A stretch of 64,000 nucleotides of DNA from Chloroflexota bacterium (lineage in GTDB: Bacteria; Chloroflexota; Limnocylindria; P2-11E). How positions within the stretch are numbered: the stretch's first letter is position 1; each line of letters opens with the position of its first letter. The position numbers and the translations under genes were made by a program. The stretch lies in NCBI GenBank assembly GCA_005883625.1, contig VBDU01000069.1, positions 17,003 to 81,002 on the forward strand, written 5' to 3'. Positions 9,501 through 17,854 of this stretch are shown in pieces. The notes below the pieces were generated by a model, which was not told the origin of the DNA, ran no database searches, and saw nothing but the letters and a program-made list of their open reading frames with translations.

Positions 9501-9535
9501 CTCCTTCCCGGCCTCGCAGGACCGGTCCTTAAAGG
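9501..9535 (-). promoter_or_regulatory. PyrR-binding RNA element (anti-antiterminator type hairpin) in the pyr leader
   Basis: The minus-strand leader reads CCTTTAAGGACC, then GGTC-CTGCGA-GGCC, then GGGAAGGAG. GGUC/GGCC forms a 4-bp upper stem closing the hexaloop CUGCGA, which fits the known PyrR loop CNGNGA and the core UCCNGNGAGG. The flanks CUUUAA and GAAGGA match those of Bacillus PyrR sites as I remember them. The ribosome-binding site of pyrR is the 3' strand of the lower stem (CCUU pairing with AAGG), so UMP-PyrR binding could block translation directly. Confidence 0.8.
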
Positions 9536-9554
9536 TGGCGCGTTAGCGTTTCCG

Positions 9555-9582
9555 AGTATATGCGGCTCGTCATCGCCGTCAG
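9555..9582 (-). promoter_or_regulatory. Possible promoter of the pyr operon
   Basis: On the minus strand CTGACG is separated by 16 nt from TATACT. Transcription would begin about 20 nt before the PyrR hairpin. The element overlaps the first codons of the divergent M23 peptidase gene. Confidence 0.35.
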
Positions 9583-10294
9583 CGGGGTCCTGCTCTTCGG
9601 GACGATCGCGGTACTCGTCTCCGCGAGGCCGCCCAGCGCCGCGACCACGCGCGCGGTCGCGACCGCGCGCTACACCGCGGCGCCGCGCGAGGCCGTCGAT
9701 CCGGGGAGCGACCCCGCGGCTCGCGCGCCGACGACGGACACCGAGCGCACCGTGACCGCGCACGCGCGGCCGCGCGCCGTGCGCGGTCTCGCTCTGCCCA
9801 TCGACGGCGCGACGTTACCGACCGATCCGGAGCTGCTGCCGAACTCGCCGCGCGAGTACCGCGCGGGCTGGCACGAGGGGATCGACTTCCCCGCCCCGCC
9901 CGGCACGCCCGTGCTCGCCGTCGCCGACGGCGTCGTGATCCGGGTCGACACCGCCTTCGTCGAGTGGACCGCCGACGAGGAGGGGCGCGCACTCGACGAA
10001 GCGGTCGCCCTGGGGTACACGCCGGCCGAGACGCTCGATCGCCTCCGCGGCCGGCAGGTCTGGATCGACCACGGCCAGGGCATCGTCTCGCGGTACGCGC
10101 ACCTGTCGGCGGTCGCGCCGCTCGTCGTCGGGGCGCGCGTGGAGCGCGGCCGGAGGATCGGCGCCGTGGGCAGCTCGGGCTACGAGGAGGGCGGCCCGCA
10201 CCTACACCTCGAGGTGCGCGTGGGCGACGCCTACCTCGGCGAGGACCTCGCCGGCGACACGCTCATCGCGACGATCTTCCGCGCGTTCGACTGA
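9560..10294 (+). CDS. Secreted M23-family (LytM-like) metallopeptidase
   Basis: A 244-residue protein with an N-terminal signal or anchor ([18 protein letters not shown]) and a C-terminal M23 domain. The first zinc motif is [21 protein letters not shown] (HxxxD), then [15 protein letters not shown], and the last motif is HLHLEVR (HxH). All expected ligands are present, so it is probably an active peptidoglycan endopeptidase. A 40-residue segment between the two halves ([15 protein letters not shown] onward) interrupts the core and is longer than usual. The ATG at 9560 has no clear Shine-Dalgarno. Divergent from pyrR. Confidence 0.88.
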   Translation: MRLVIAVSGVLLFGTIAVLVSARPPSAATTRAVATARYTAAPREAVDPGSDPAARAPTTDTERTVTAHARPRAVRGLALPIDGATLPTDPELLPNSPREYRAGWHEGIDFPAPPGTPVLAVADGVVIRVDTAFVEWTADEEGRALDEAVALGYTPAETLDRLRGRQVWIDHGQGIVSRYAHLSAVAPLVVGARVERGRRIGAVGSSGYEEGGPHLHLEVRVGDAYLGEDLAGDTLIATIFRAFD

Positions 10295-10329
10295 GCGGTG
10301 TCCTCAGCTCGCGGGCGCCTCGTCGGTCG

Positions 10330-10920
10330 TCAGCCTTTGCGATCCTCCTCGGACCGCTCCTCGCGCACCCGCTCGCCGCCCTTCGCGCCGGCCTGCTGGG
10401 GCAGGACGCGGTCGCGGTAGACGCGCTCGGTCGGCGCCGGCGGCGGGACGTACGCGGGGCGCGCCAAGGCGCCCGTCACGATCCGCGACGGAGCGGCGAG
10501 CCCGCCAAGCCACGCGGCGAGGATGAAGACGGCGATGCCGACGATCGCGAGCGGGAACATGCCGTAGCCCGCGACCCAGGGTCGCGCGCCCGCGGTGAGG
10601 GCCATGCCGGAACCGAGCCACGAGACGCCCCAGGCGTCGGCCCCCGTCACGATGCCGACGACGGCGAGCGCGAGCATCCCGGTGAGCAGGCCGTGGTATC
10701 CCGTGCGATGACCGGCGAGAGAGCCGGCGGCGTAGCCCCCGATGAGGAACGCGATCGCGAGCACGACGATGAACGGCAGCGCCATGAGCGGCGCACCGAG
10801 CAGCGGCGCGGCGAGCATCGCGAGCGGAACGAGCACGGCGCAGAATCCGGCGGCGACGAGCCAGCCCACGAACGCCGCGCTCCCCGATGAAGTGCCCGAG
10901 ACGTGGTCGGTGCGCACCAT
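10330..10920 (-). CDS. Conserved membrane protein of unknown function
   Basis: A 196-residue protein with about four hydrophobic segments (AAFVGWLVAAGFCAVLVPLA, LMALPFIVVLAIAFLIGG, LLTGMLALAVVGIVTG, PLAIVGIAVFILAAWLGG). A charged cytoplasmic-type tail ends VREERSEEDRKG. The topology resembles small TIGR04086- or YrzE-like membrane proteins, but I cannot assign a family. The ATG at 10920 has a good Shine-Dalgarno (AGGAGG, 8 nt spacing). It converges with the M23 gene and stands alone; upstream 10921-11072 shows no gene. Confidence 0.7.
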   Translation of the reverse strand: MVRTDHVSGTSSGSAAFVGWLVAAGFCAVLVPLAMLAAPLLGAPLMALPFIVVLAIAFLIGGYAAGSLAGHRTGYHGLLTGMLALAVVGIVTGADAWGVSWLGSGMALTAGARPWVAGYGMFPLAIVGIAVFILAAWLGGLAAPSRIVTGALARPAYVPPPAPTERVYRDRVLPQQAGAKGGERVREERSEEDRKG

Positions 10921-11072
10921 CTCACAAGCCTCCTGCGCTGATCGCCCTCACAGGCGGACGAGCGAGCCTCGGCAAGACCAGTGCCCGACCGTTAGAGGGG
11001 CTCGTTGCGGTCCTGTAACGGGGCGTGGAAGGCAGCCCGAGCGAGCGCGGACCGGGGTCGGAGTGCGCGCCT

Positions 11073-11537
11073 CTAGCGGAGGCCGGTGCGACGGGCGCGG
11101 AGAGCGGCTTCGAGGACGAGCTCGACGGAGTCCGACGCGAGGGGGTACGGCGTCTTCTTGAAGAGCCCGACCTCGGCGACCTTGTCTTTGTCGGGGGAGT
11201 CGTACCACCACGAGAGATGTGAGACCTCACACATGTACACGTACGACGTCGTCTGTTTCGGGAGCACATAGCGGACGGCGCCGAGGAGATCGAGCTTCGG
11301 CGCGACGATGCGGGCCGCATCCCAGAGCTCACGCCTCGCGACCTCGAGGATCGTCTCTCCCGCGCGGCGCCCGCTCGACGGGAAGTGCCAGCCGGCGGCG
11401 TCGGCCTTGCGCACCCACACGGTCAGGTCGCCATAGAAAGGAACGATCATCGCGATCTGCGCGGACGCGGGTGGGTATTCACGGAATGTGCTGTCGCGGC
11501 GCGAGACGAACGAGTGTTCGGCCACCGTCTCGCACAC
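11073..11537 (-). CDS. Nudix-fold protein with a degenerate catalytic box
   Basis: A 154-residue protein (GTG start at 11537). The region GWHFPSSGRRAGETILEVAR followed by RELWDAARI aligns with a Nudix box (G-x5-E-x7-REUxEExGU). The paired metal-binding glutamates after REL are replaced by Asp-Ala. It may therefore be a binding protein or a hydrolase with altered metal ligands. The rest (VAPKLDLLGAVRYVLPKQTT) fits the Nudix beta-grasp pattern. It lies 48 nt downstream of the GalT-like gene on the same strand, so it could act on a nucleotide-sugar product. Confidence 0.6.
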   Translation of the reverse strand: MCETVAEHSFVSRRDSTFREYPPASAQIAMIVPFYGDLTVWVRKADAAGWHFPSSGRRAGETILEVARRELWDAARIVAPKLDLLGAVRYVLPKQTTSYVYMCEVSHLSWWYDSPDKDKVAEVGLFKKTPYPLASDSVELVLEAALRARRTGLR

Positions 11538-11585
11538 TACGCAAGGGAGTTAGCGAGCGTCAATAGCGGCGGAGTGGCGATGCCG

Positions 11586-12704
11586 CTAGCTCTGTAACGC
11601 CTCCACGACCCGGAATGGATCGGCCGCGACGACGCTCGCCGCATAGAGCTCCATCGCACCGATGTCGCTCGTCTTGTTCGCCGGATCGCCACGGTCGACG
11701 AGGCGCGCCTGCGGTGGGAAGCGCCGCCAGTCGTTCCCGTCCGTCGAGAGCGGCGGCAGGAAGAGCGCGAAGTTGTACGCGACGACGCCGCGGGCGCGGA
11801 ACGCGCCGATCGCGAGCGCGATGGCCGGCGCGAGCGTCACCTCGTCCTCACCCGCACGCCCGAGTATCACGACCTCGCTCTCCTTGACAGGCGTGAGCGA
11901 CGCGAAGACGCGGGCGCCGCCTCGCTCCACGCCCAACCCGAGGGCCTCGTGCACACGCCACAGATCGTCGAAGTAATCCCTTTGGTGCCGCTCGTCATAT
12001 GCGATCGCCTGCTGCCGCAGCTGCTCGATCTTCGGGTAGTGCATGCCTCTCGTCGCGGTCATCTGCATGTGGCCGTGCACGATCGAGCCGCCGGCACGCC
12101 AGAGGCAGTTCCAAAGCAGGAAGTAGTAACGGGCGGCCGGATCGTCATCGTGCGCGGCCTGGGCCCAGCGCCGGGCGGTCACGAGACGGTCGCGGATGAC
12201 GTCGTCGGTCATCGGCACGAGCGGGTCGTGATCGTCGAAGACGAGGACGCCGTGGTACCCGTCGTACTTCGCGACGTTCGACGCCGTGATCCCGTGCGCG
12301 CCCTTGATCCGGCCGAAGGTGTCCGCCGGCGTCCCGCTCTCCGGATGGCAGAACGGGTCGCCACGCGCCTTCTCGATCGTCTCGCGCGTGTCCGCGCCGC
12401 CCTTCACCTCGGCCGGGCGGCGCGCGCGAAGGTCGTTGAACAGGGCGCCCTCGAACGTCACGAGGTTCGTCACGCGCACGACGGTCTGCGCGATCACCGC
12501 GTCGACCGAGCCGAACTGCTTCGTGATCCATTCGCGCATCTCGACGGGCGGATCGAGACGGCCGACCGTCGTGGTCACCGAGAAGATGCGCTCCGCCGCG
12601 GCCCGGGTCTCGGGGTCGAGCGAGGCGATGCGCTCCTCGAGCTCGACGATGGACACCGACCGTGGGGGGTCCTCGGGGGGCGGAGCCCCCCGGACGACGG
12701 TCAC
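11586..12704 (-). CDS. GalT/HIT-superfamily nucleotidyltransferase-like protein
   Basis: A 372-residue protein with FCHPESGTPADTFGRIKG, WNCLWRAGGSIVHGHMQM and GVVAYNFALFLPPL. The HxHxQ motif (HGHMQ) is the active-site signature of GalT-type uridylyl/adenylyltransferases. The exact substrate (Gal-1-P, ADP-glucose or other) is not determinable. The GTG at 12704 forms a GTGA overlap with the glgA stop and is preferred to the ATG at 12770, which would overlap glgA by 70 nt. With this start the N-terminus VVRGAPPPEDPP is encoded by a G-rich palindrome. The link to glycogen metabolism is inferred from coupling with glgA. Confidence 0.72.
   Translation of the reverse strand: MTVVRGAPPPEDPPRSVSIVELEERIASLDPETRAAAERIFSVTTTVGRLDPPVEMREWITKQFGSVDAVIAQTVVRVTNLVTFEGALFNDLRARRPAEVKGGADTRETIEKARGDPFCHPESGTPADTFGRIKGAHGITASNVAKYDGYHGVLVFDDHDPLVPMTDDVIRDRLVTARRWAQAAHDDDPAARYYFLLWNCLWRAGGSIVHGHMQMTATRGMHYPKIEQLRQQAIAYDERHQRDYFDDLWRVHEALGLGVERGGARVFASLTPVKESEVVILGRAGEDEVTLAPAIALAIGAFRARGVVAYNFALFLPPLSTDGNDWRRFPPQARLVDRGDPANKTSDIGAMELYAASVVAADPFRVVEALQS
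12662..12694. repeat. G-rich palindromic repeat, type A, at the glgA/galT-like junction
   Basis: GTGGGGGGTCCTC precedes the perfect hairpin GGGGGGC-GGA-GCCCCCC. The core is identical to the element at 53074-53104. It encodes the first residues of the GalT-like protein. Confidence 0.7.
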
Positions 12705-14116
12705 GCCGCGCGCCGCGCCTTCGACGCGGCGCGATAGAGGTCGACGTACCGCATTGCCGAGGATGTCCATGAATGGTCCTCGCGCATCGCGCGTGCCCGG
12801 AGCTGCGTCCACTGGTGGCCGCCGAGATGGAAGCGGCGCGTCGCACGCTCGACCGCGTCCGCGAACGCCGCCGGGTCGTAGGTCGCGAACGAGAAGCCGT
12901 TCCCCCGGCGCGGATCGGTGTCGAGATCGCGTACCGTGTCCGCGAGGCCGCCGACGGCGCGCACGACGGGGATCGTCCCGTAGCGGAGCGAGATGAGCTG
13001 GCCCAGCCCGCACGGCTCGAATCGCGACGGCATGAGGAAGAGGTCCGCGCCGGCGTAGATGCGCTGCGCCAGTGCGGCGTCGAAGCCGAGCGTGAGCGCG
13101 AGCCGGCCCTTCTGCTTCCCGGCGAGCCCGCGCCACTTCGCCTCGTACGCGGGATCGCCCGTCCCGAGCACCACGAGCTGCCCGCCGGCGGCGAGGACCT
13201 TCGGCGCGACCGCCGTGAGCAGGTCGACGCCTTTCTGCTCGACGAGCCGTCCAATCACGCCGAACAACGGGGCGAGCGCGTCGACCTGCAGGCCGGTCTC
13301 CTTCTGGAGCGCTGCCTTACAGACGTCCTTCCCGGTCTGGTCGTCGGCGTCGTAGGAGGCGGCGATCTGCGGATCGTGCGCGGGGTCGAAGACCTTGGTG
13401 TCGATGCCGTTCGTGATGCCCCAGAGATCCGCACGGCGCTGCGCGAGAAGTCCCTCGAGGCCTTCGCCGAACTCGGGCGTGAGGATCTCCTCCGCGTACC
13501 GCTCGCTCACGGTCGAGACGATGTCCGCGGATGCGATCGCGCGGGCCATCGGGTTGCACTCGTCGCGGGCTTCGACCGGGAGGCGCGAGCGCGGCAGTCC
13601 GGCCAAGCGCAGCACGCTCGCGCTCGTGCGGCCCTGGTACGCGAGGTTGTGGATCGTGAACGCCGTGCCGCTGCCCCGCAGCTGCTTGGCGCGGTCGACC
13701 ATCGGCACGAGCAGCGCCGCGTGCCAGTCGTGCGCGTGCACGACGTCCGGCGGACGATCGACGAGATCGGCGAGGACCGCCCGGCAGAAGAGCGCGTAGC
13801 GCTTCGCGTCGTCGGGGTACCCGTAGACCTTGTCGCGGCCGATCCGCGCGCTGCGCACGAAGATGGTGCGCACGCCGTCGCGCAGGATGGCCGGATAGCC
13901 GGCGCGCGCGGTCGACGCGCCGTAGGGGATCGAACGGGTCTCAGCCTTCTCCGGGATGGCGAACTTCGCCGCGTCGATGATGCGGTGCGCCGGCAGGTAG
14001 ACCGTGACCTCGTGGCCGAGCCCGGCGAGAGCCTGCGGGAGCGACCCGGCGACATCGGCCAGGCCGCCGACCTTGGCGTAGGGGGCGACCTCGGCGGCCG
14101 CGAAGATGATGCGCAC
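12701..14116 (-). CDS. glgA: Glycogen/starch synthase (ADP-glucose type)
   Basis: A 471-residue GT5 enzyme that extends alpha-1,4-glucan from an NDP-glucose donor. It begins MRIIFAAAEVAPYAKVGGLA, where KVGGLADV is the donor-binding KTGGL-type motif. HDWHAALLVPM, VIGRLVEQKGVDLL and the C-terminal PSRFEPCGLGQLISLRYG motif are all present. Length matches bacterial GlgA. It is the first gene of a small minus-strand group with the GalT-like and Nudix-like genes. The upstream gap to the divergent 14246 gene is 129 nt. Confidence 0.95.
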   Translation of the reverse strand: MRIIFAAAEVAPYAKVGGLADVAGSLPQALAGLGHEVTVYLPAHRIIDAAKFAIPEKAETRSIPYGASTARAGYPAILRDGVRTIFVRSARIGRDKVYGYPDDAKRYALFCRAVLADLVDRPPDVVHAHDWHAALLVPMVDRAKQLRGSGTAFTIHNLAYQGRTSASVLRLAGLPRSRLPVEARDECNPMARAIASADIVSTVSERYAEEILTPEFGEGLEGLLAQRRADLWGITNGIDTKVFDPAHDPQIAASYDADDQTGKDVCKAALQKETGLQVDALAPLFGVIGRLVEQKGVDLLTAVAPKVLAAGGQLVVLGTGDPAYEAKWRGLAGKQKGRLALTLGFDAALAQRIYAGADLFLMPSRFEPCGLGQLISLRYGTIPVVRAVGGLADTVRDLDTDPRRGNGFSFATYDPAAFADAVERATRRFHLGGHQWTQLRARAMREDHSWTSSAMRYVDLYRAASKARRAA

Positions 14117-14245
14117 TGGGGCGGAAAGATGTTAGCGGGCTGTAAGGACCTGGTCGTCCGGTACCGAGACCGTATGGCGGGGCGAACCTTCTGCGTTACA
14201 CCGGCGGTAGACCAGGTGGGAGCCCACCCAGGAGGTAGGGATCAG

Positions 14246-15202
14246 ATGCGCTTCATCGACCGCAAGGTAGGTCTCGCGATCGGGGCCGGCGTCGCCAGCC
14301 TCGGTCTTTTCGGGGCCGTCGCCCTCGCCGCATTCGCACCGGACGCCGCCCCGGCCGCAGCCACGCTCGTCCCGGCGAACGCCCAGGACCTCGCGAAGGA
14401 CGGCAAGCACGCGGACAAGCTCAAGGACCTTCTCGACGGCCTCGTGAAGAAGGGCGTCATCACCCAGCCGCAGGAAGACGCCATCCTCGCCGCGCTCAAG
14501 GACGCGGCGGGCGACCGCGAGCACGAGCGCGCCGCGAAGCACGTTCTCGAGGGTCTTTTCGCCGCATCGGCGAAGTATCTCGGCCTGACCGAGAAAGACC
14601 TCCACGCGAAGCTTCCCGGCCACAGCCTTGGGGAGATCGCGAACACGACGGCCGGCCACGACCGGGCCGGGCTTATCGCGGCCCTCAACACCGCGGCGAA
14701 CGACGCGATCGCGAAGGCGCTCGCGGACAAGAAGATCACCGACGACCAGGCCAAGAAGCTTCGCGATTCGCTCGCGACGCGCATCCCGGAGTTCGTCGAC
14801 CGCAAGTGGCCGACGAAGCCCGCGGTCGCTCCGCGTGCCGGGTCCGACGCGCGCGGCTTCCTCGGCGACATCACGAAGGCCGCGCTCGACTACCTCGGCC
14901 TTAGCAAGGACCAGCTCGAAGCCGCGATGCGCGGAGGCAATAGCCTCGCGCAGATCGCGGTCGGCCAGGGCAAGACCCGCCAGGGCCTGTACGACGCGAT
15001 CACGTCGGCGGCGTTCAAGCGCGTCGACGACGCGCAGGCCGCAGGCAAGCTGACCGCGGACCAGGCCAAGGCCGCGAAGGACCGGATCGCGATCGAGGTC
15101 AACACCTTCATCGACCGCAAGCCCGGCGCGACGACGAACGGCGTCCGGACGGCGATCGGGAACCTGCCGACCGTCAAGCGACCGACGACGGGAACGCCCT
15201 AA
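14246..15202 (+). CDS. Secreted helical repeat protein of unknown function
   Basis: A 318-residue protein with a signal peptide or anchor (GLAIGAGVASLGLFGAVALA). Two copies of an alpha-helical unit of about 90 residues follow. Copy 1 runs from KYLGLTEKDLHAKLPGHSLG to ATRIPEFVDRK; copy 2 from DYLGLSKDQLEAAMRGGNSL to EVNTFIDRKPG. Each contains a (K)ITxDQAKxxxDRI-like helix. Such units occur in extracytoplasmic proteins of Gram-positive and Chloroflexota genomes, but I know no function. Start: ATG with GGAGGT 9 nt upstream. A hairpin GGTGGG-AG-CCCACC just upstream of the Shine-Dalgarno might modulate translation. Ends in a clear terminator. Confidence 0.75.
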   Translation: MRFIDRKVGLAIGAGVASLGLFGAVALAAFAPDAAPAAATLVPANAQDLAKDGKHADKLKDLLDGLVKKGVITQPQEDAILAALKDAAGDREHERAAKHVLEGLFAASAKYLGLTEKDLHAKLPGHSLGEIANTTAGHDRAGLIAALNTAANDAIAKALADKKITDDQAKKLRDSLATRIPEFVDRKWPTKPAVAPRAGSDARGFLGDITKAALDYLGLSKDQLEAAMRGGNSLAQIAVGQGKTRQGLYDAITSAAFKRVDDAQAAGKLTADQAKAAKDRIAIEVNTFIDRKPGATTNGVRTAIGNLPTVKRPTTGTP

Positions 15203-15228
15203 ACAGGACCCCCTCCTCTCTCCGCAGG

Positions 15229-15261
15229 AACGCCGGGCGACAGCGCCCGGCGTTTCTCGTT
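15229..15261 (+). terminator. Rho-independent terminator
   Basis: A perfect 11-bp stem AACGCCGGGCG-ACAG-CGCCCGGCGTT followed by TCTCGTT, 26 nt after the stop of the secreted repeat protein. Confidence 0.75.
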
Positions 15262-15416
15262 GGGCGGTATCCGTTCGGTGACGAAGGAGCGCCGCCCGCA
15301 TGCGGTATTCAGGCGGCCGCGACCAAGGGTAAGCGCCGGCGCGCCATCGGGACGAGTAACGGTCGCGCCTGTGTGGGCGTTCTTGTGGTGGCAGGGGAGT
15401 GGGGCGGAGGCGGACG

Positions 15417-17402
15417 ATGGCAAACCCGCTTGCGCACGTAATAACCCACAGAACGGGCGGTATAGTCGGCGCGCCTCGGAGGGGAACGGAACTGGGACTC
15501 GAGCGCGTTCTGCAGAGCCGCTACAGGATCGTCGAGCCTATCGGGACCGGAGGCTCGTCGCAGGTCTACCTCGCCCAGGACACCGCCCTCAACCGCGAGG
15601 TCGCGATCAAGGTCCTCGATCCCGCGGCCGCCGCCGATGGCAAGACCCGAGGGATGTTCGTCAAGGAGGCGCGCGCGCTCGCGCAGCTCTCGCATCCGAA
15701 CATCGTCGCCGTCTACGACGTGGGCGAGGTCGACGGCGCCCCGTTCATCGTGATGGAGCACCTGCCCGGCGGCTCGCTGAAGCAGCGGATCGAGCGCGGC
15801 GGGGCGCTGCGGGCCGGCGACGCCGTCCGCATCGCGATCGAGGTCGCGAACGGCCTCCAGTTCGCCCACGGGAAGGGCATCATCCACGCGGACCTCAAGC
15901 CGTCGAACATCCTCTTCGACGCGAACGACACCGCGAAGATCTGCGACTTCGGCATCGCGCGGACCCCGCAGGAGGACGCCGACACGCCGCAGCTCTTCGC
16001 GACCGCGATGTACGTCGCTCCCGAACGCGTCGAGGGCAAGGGCGCCTCGATCGCGTCCGACGTCTACGGCCTCGGGCTCGTCCTCTACGAGATGCTCGTG
16101 AGCAAGCCACCGTTCACGAGCACGAACGCGTCGGTGCTCCTACGCGACCACGTGGTCCGGCAGCCGGTGCCGCCGAGCCACCTGCGCCCGTCGCTTCCCA
16201 AGGAGCTCGACACGGTCGCGTTGAAAGCGCTCGCGAAGCAACCGAATCTGCGGTACCAGAAGGCGCACGACTTCGCGAACGCGCTCGGCCACATTGAGAA
16301 CGTCGACAAAGAGCTCGCGACCACGCGGCTCGCGGTCGTGAGCGAGCCGATCCAGGACTTCCTCCCGCAGATCGAGCAGAGCCCCGTCGTGTACCTCCTC
16401 TCGCAGTTCGGACAGCCGATCCGTCACGCGTTCTTCGGCGTCCTCGCCGCGCTGCCGGTCTTCGGCCTCGCGCTGCTGGCGGGCTTCGGGCCGATCGCGG
16501 CCGGGCTTGCCGCGGGCCTCGTCGCGATCGTCGGTTTCGGCGGTCAGCTCGCGCTGGCGCTCGCGATCGCCTGGATCATCGAGAGTCTGCTCCTGTTCAT
16601 CTTCGTGCCGGTCCTCGCGGTGCTCTTCGCGCTCCTCGGCGTGATCCTGTGGGCGCGCGACGTCGCCCCGGAACGCACCGCGCTCGCCATGGCGATGCCG
16701 GCGACCGCACCGTTCGGGCTCGCGCCGGCGGTGATCCTCACGTCTGCCGCGGTGCACGGCCTCTCCGGCGTGCTCACCGTCGCATGGGGCGCGGTCGTGA
16801 CGATGATCTATGCGATCGCGCTCGGCGAGCAGTCCATCGGTCCGTTCGCCTCGACCGGTCTGTCGCTCCGTCAGGAGTCGCTGTTCAGTCGCGCGCGCGC
16901 CGAGGACACCAAGGCCGCGCTCCTCAACATGCTCCAGAACCCCGGCGATCGGTTCGGGCCGCTCGGCACGCAGCTCGATCCCAGCACGCTCACGAACCAG
17001 GTGTACGGACTGGTCTCGCGGATCAGCGCCGCCGACGTGACGGCGATCGCGACGGTGCTTGCCTGGACGATCGCGGCGCTGACCGTGTGGACGCTCACGC
17101 GGATCCTGCGCACGTTCTTCGACACCCTGCTCCGCCGGCCGAAGCGCTGGTTCACGCTGTACGTGTTCGCGACCGCGGTCGGCGTCGGCAGCGGTGCGAC
17201 GATCCTTTACATGCTCGCGGAGACCTGGTCGCCACTCGCCCTCGCGCCGGGGCGCCCGGCGGGTGGCCTGCTGTTCGTGTCCGCGCTCGTCGGTGCCCTC
17301 ATCGCGCTCGCGGCGGGCGTCGTGATCAGCGCGACCGAGAAGCCCGAGCTCGCCGAGGAGCGCGCACCGTCGATGGCGGCCAGGAGAGTGCCCGTCCGCT
17401 AG
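15417..17402 (+). CDS. Membrane-anchored Ser/Thr protein kinase (PknB-like kinase domain, multi-pass C-terminus)
   Basis: A 661-residue protein. Residues about 35-300 form the kinase: glycine loop EPIGTGGSSQVYLAQD, lysine in REVAIKVLD, catalytic loop IIHADLKPSNILFD, DFGIA, then APERVEGKGASIASDVYGLG. The catalytic loop reads HAD rather than HRD, so it is a non-RD kinase, but the Asp, Lys and Asn needed for catalysis remain. From residue 345 there are about seven hydrophobic segments and no extracellular PASTA domain. ATG chosen at 15417 with GGAGG 7 nt upstream. Signal and substrates unknown. It stands alone with its own 130-nt upstream region. Confidence 0.9.
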   Translation: MANPLAHVITHRTGGIVGAPRRGTELGLERVLQSRYRIVEPIGTGGSSQVYLAQDTALNREVAIKVLDPAAAADGKTRGMFVKEARALAQLSHPNIVAVYDVGEVDGAPFIVMEHLPGGSLKQRIERGGALRAGDAVRIAIEVANGLQFAHGKGIIHADLKPSNILFDANDTAKICDFGIARTPQEDADTPQLFATAMYVAPERVEGKGASIASDVYGLGLVLYEMLVSKPPFTSTNASVLLRDHVVRQPVPPSHLRPSLPKELDTVALKALAKQPNLRYQKAHDFANALGHIENVDKELATTRLAVVSEPIQDFLPQIEQSPVVYLLSQFGQPIRHAFFGVLAALPVFGLALLAGFGPIAAGLAAGLVAIVGFGGQLALALAIAWIIESLLLFIFVPVLAVLFALLGVILWARDVAPERTALAMAMPATAPFGLAPAVILTSAAVHGLSGVLTVAWGAVVTMIYAIALGEQSIGPFASTGLSLRQESLFSRARAEDTKAALLNMLQNPGDRFGPLGTQLDPSTLTNQVYGLVSRISAADVTAIATVLAWTIAALTVWTLTRILRTFFDTLLRRPKRWFTLYVFATAVGVGSGATILYMLAETWSPLALAPGRPAGGLLFVSALVGALIALAAGVVISATEKPELAEERAPSMAARRVPVR

Positions 17403-17424
17403 GAGGGCGCACTACCCTTGCGGC

Positions 17425-17631
17425 GTGACAGCGGACGAGCTCAAGGCCCTCGTCGGCCGCCGTGTTGCGCTCGAGCTCGCACCCGCCTCGGGTGAGCGCG
17501 AGATCCAGGGCCGCGTTCTCGGAACGATCGACGCGTCCGACGGCCTCGTGCTCGTCCTCGAGCCCGAGCGGATCCCCGGCATGAGGCGCACGGTGCACTC
17601 ACACCACGTGCGGAGCGCGCGGGCGATCTGA
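17425..17631 (+). CDS. Small conserved hypothetical protein
   Basis: 68 residues from a GTG (MTADELKALVGRRVALELAP onward). The alternating pattern EIQGRVLGTIDASDGLVLVLEP suggests a small beta-barrel like KOW or LSm folds. No catalytic residues are evident and I cannot name the family. It lies 22 nt after the kinase stop and 3 nt before the next small gene on the same strand, so it may share the kinase transcript. Confidence 0.5.
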   Translation: MTADELKALVGRRVALELAPASGEREIQGRVLGTIDASDGLVLVLEPERIPGMRRTVHSHHVRSARAI

Positions 17632-17634
17632 GCG

Positions 17635-17853
17635 ATGGAGCGGTCCCTCATCCAGTGGATCTGCGTCCGGCCGGAGCACCGCAAGAAGCGACCCGTCGAT
17701 CCGTCCAGCCCGTTCAACGTGCACGAAGAGGGCGGTTGGTCTTATTGCCCGGCGGGCGAGCTCGAAGGTCATCGCTGGTACCGCACGGGTGGCGTCACCC
17801 GCGAGGCGCTCGCGCGCTTCGTGTGGCCGGACGAGCCGGAGGACGGCGACTGA
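17635..17853 (+). CDS. Small hypothetical protein, WxYCP-GHxW family
   Basis: 72 residues. The core NVHEEGGWSYCPAGELEGHRW then REALARFVWPDE contains the pattern W-x-Y-C-P-x(5,6)-G-H-x-W. The same pattern occurs in the 37505-37849 protein of this window, so it is a small paralogous family. A single Cys and the aromatic cluster are conserved. No function known. The gene converges with the response regulator, one base between their stop codons. Confidence 0.55.
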   Translation: MERSLIQWICVRPEHRKKRPVDPSSPFNVHEEGGWSYCPAGELEGHRWYRTGGVTREALARFVWPDEPEDGD

Positions 17854-17854
17854 T

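Noticed and set aside
12773-14245. Upstream extension of the secreted repeat protein (809-codon ORF)
   Set aside because: It runs antisense through glgA. The ATG at 14246 has a Shine-Dalgarno and a signal peptide.
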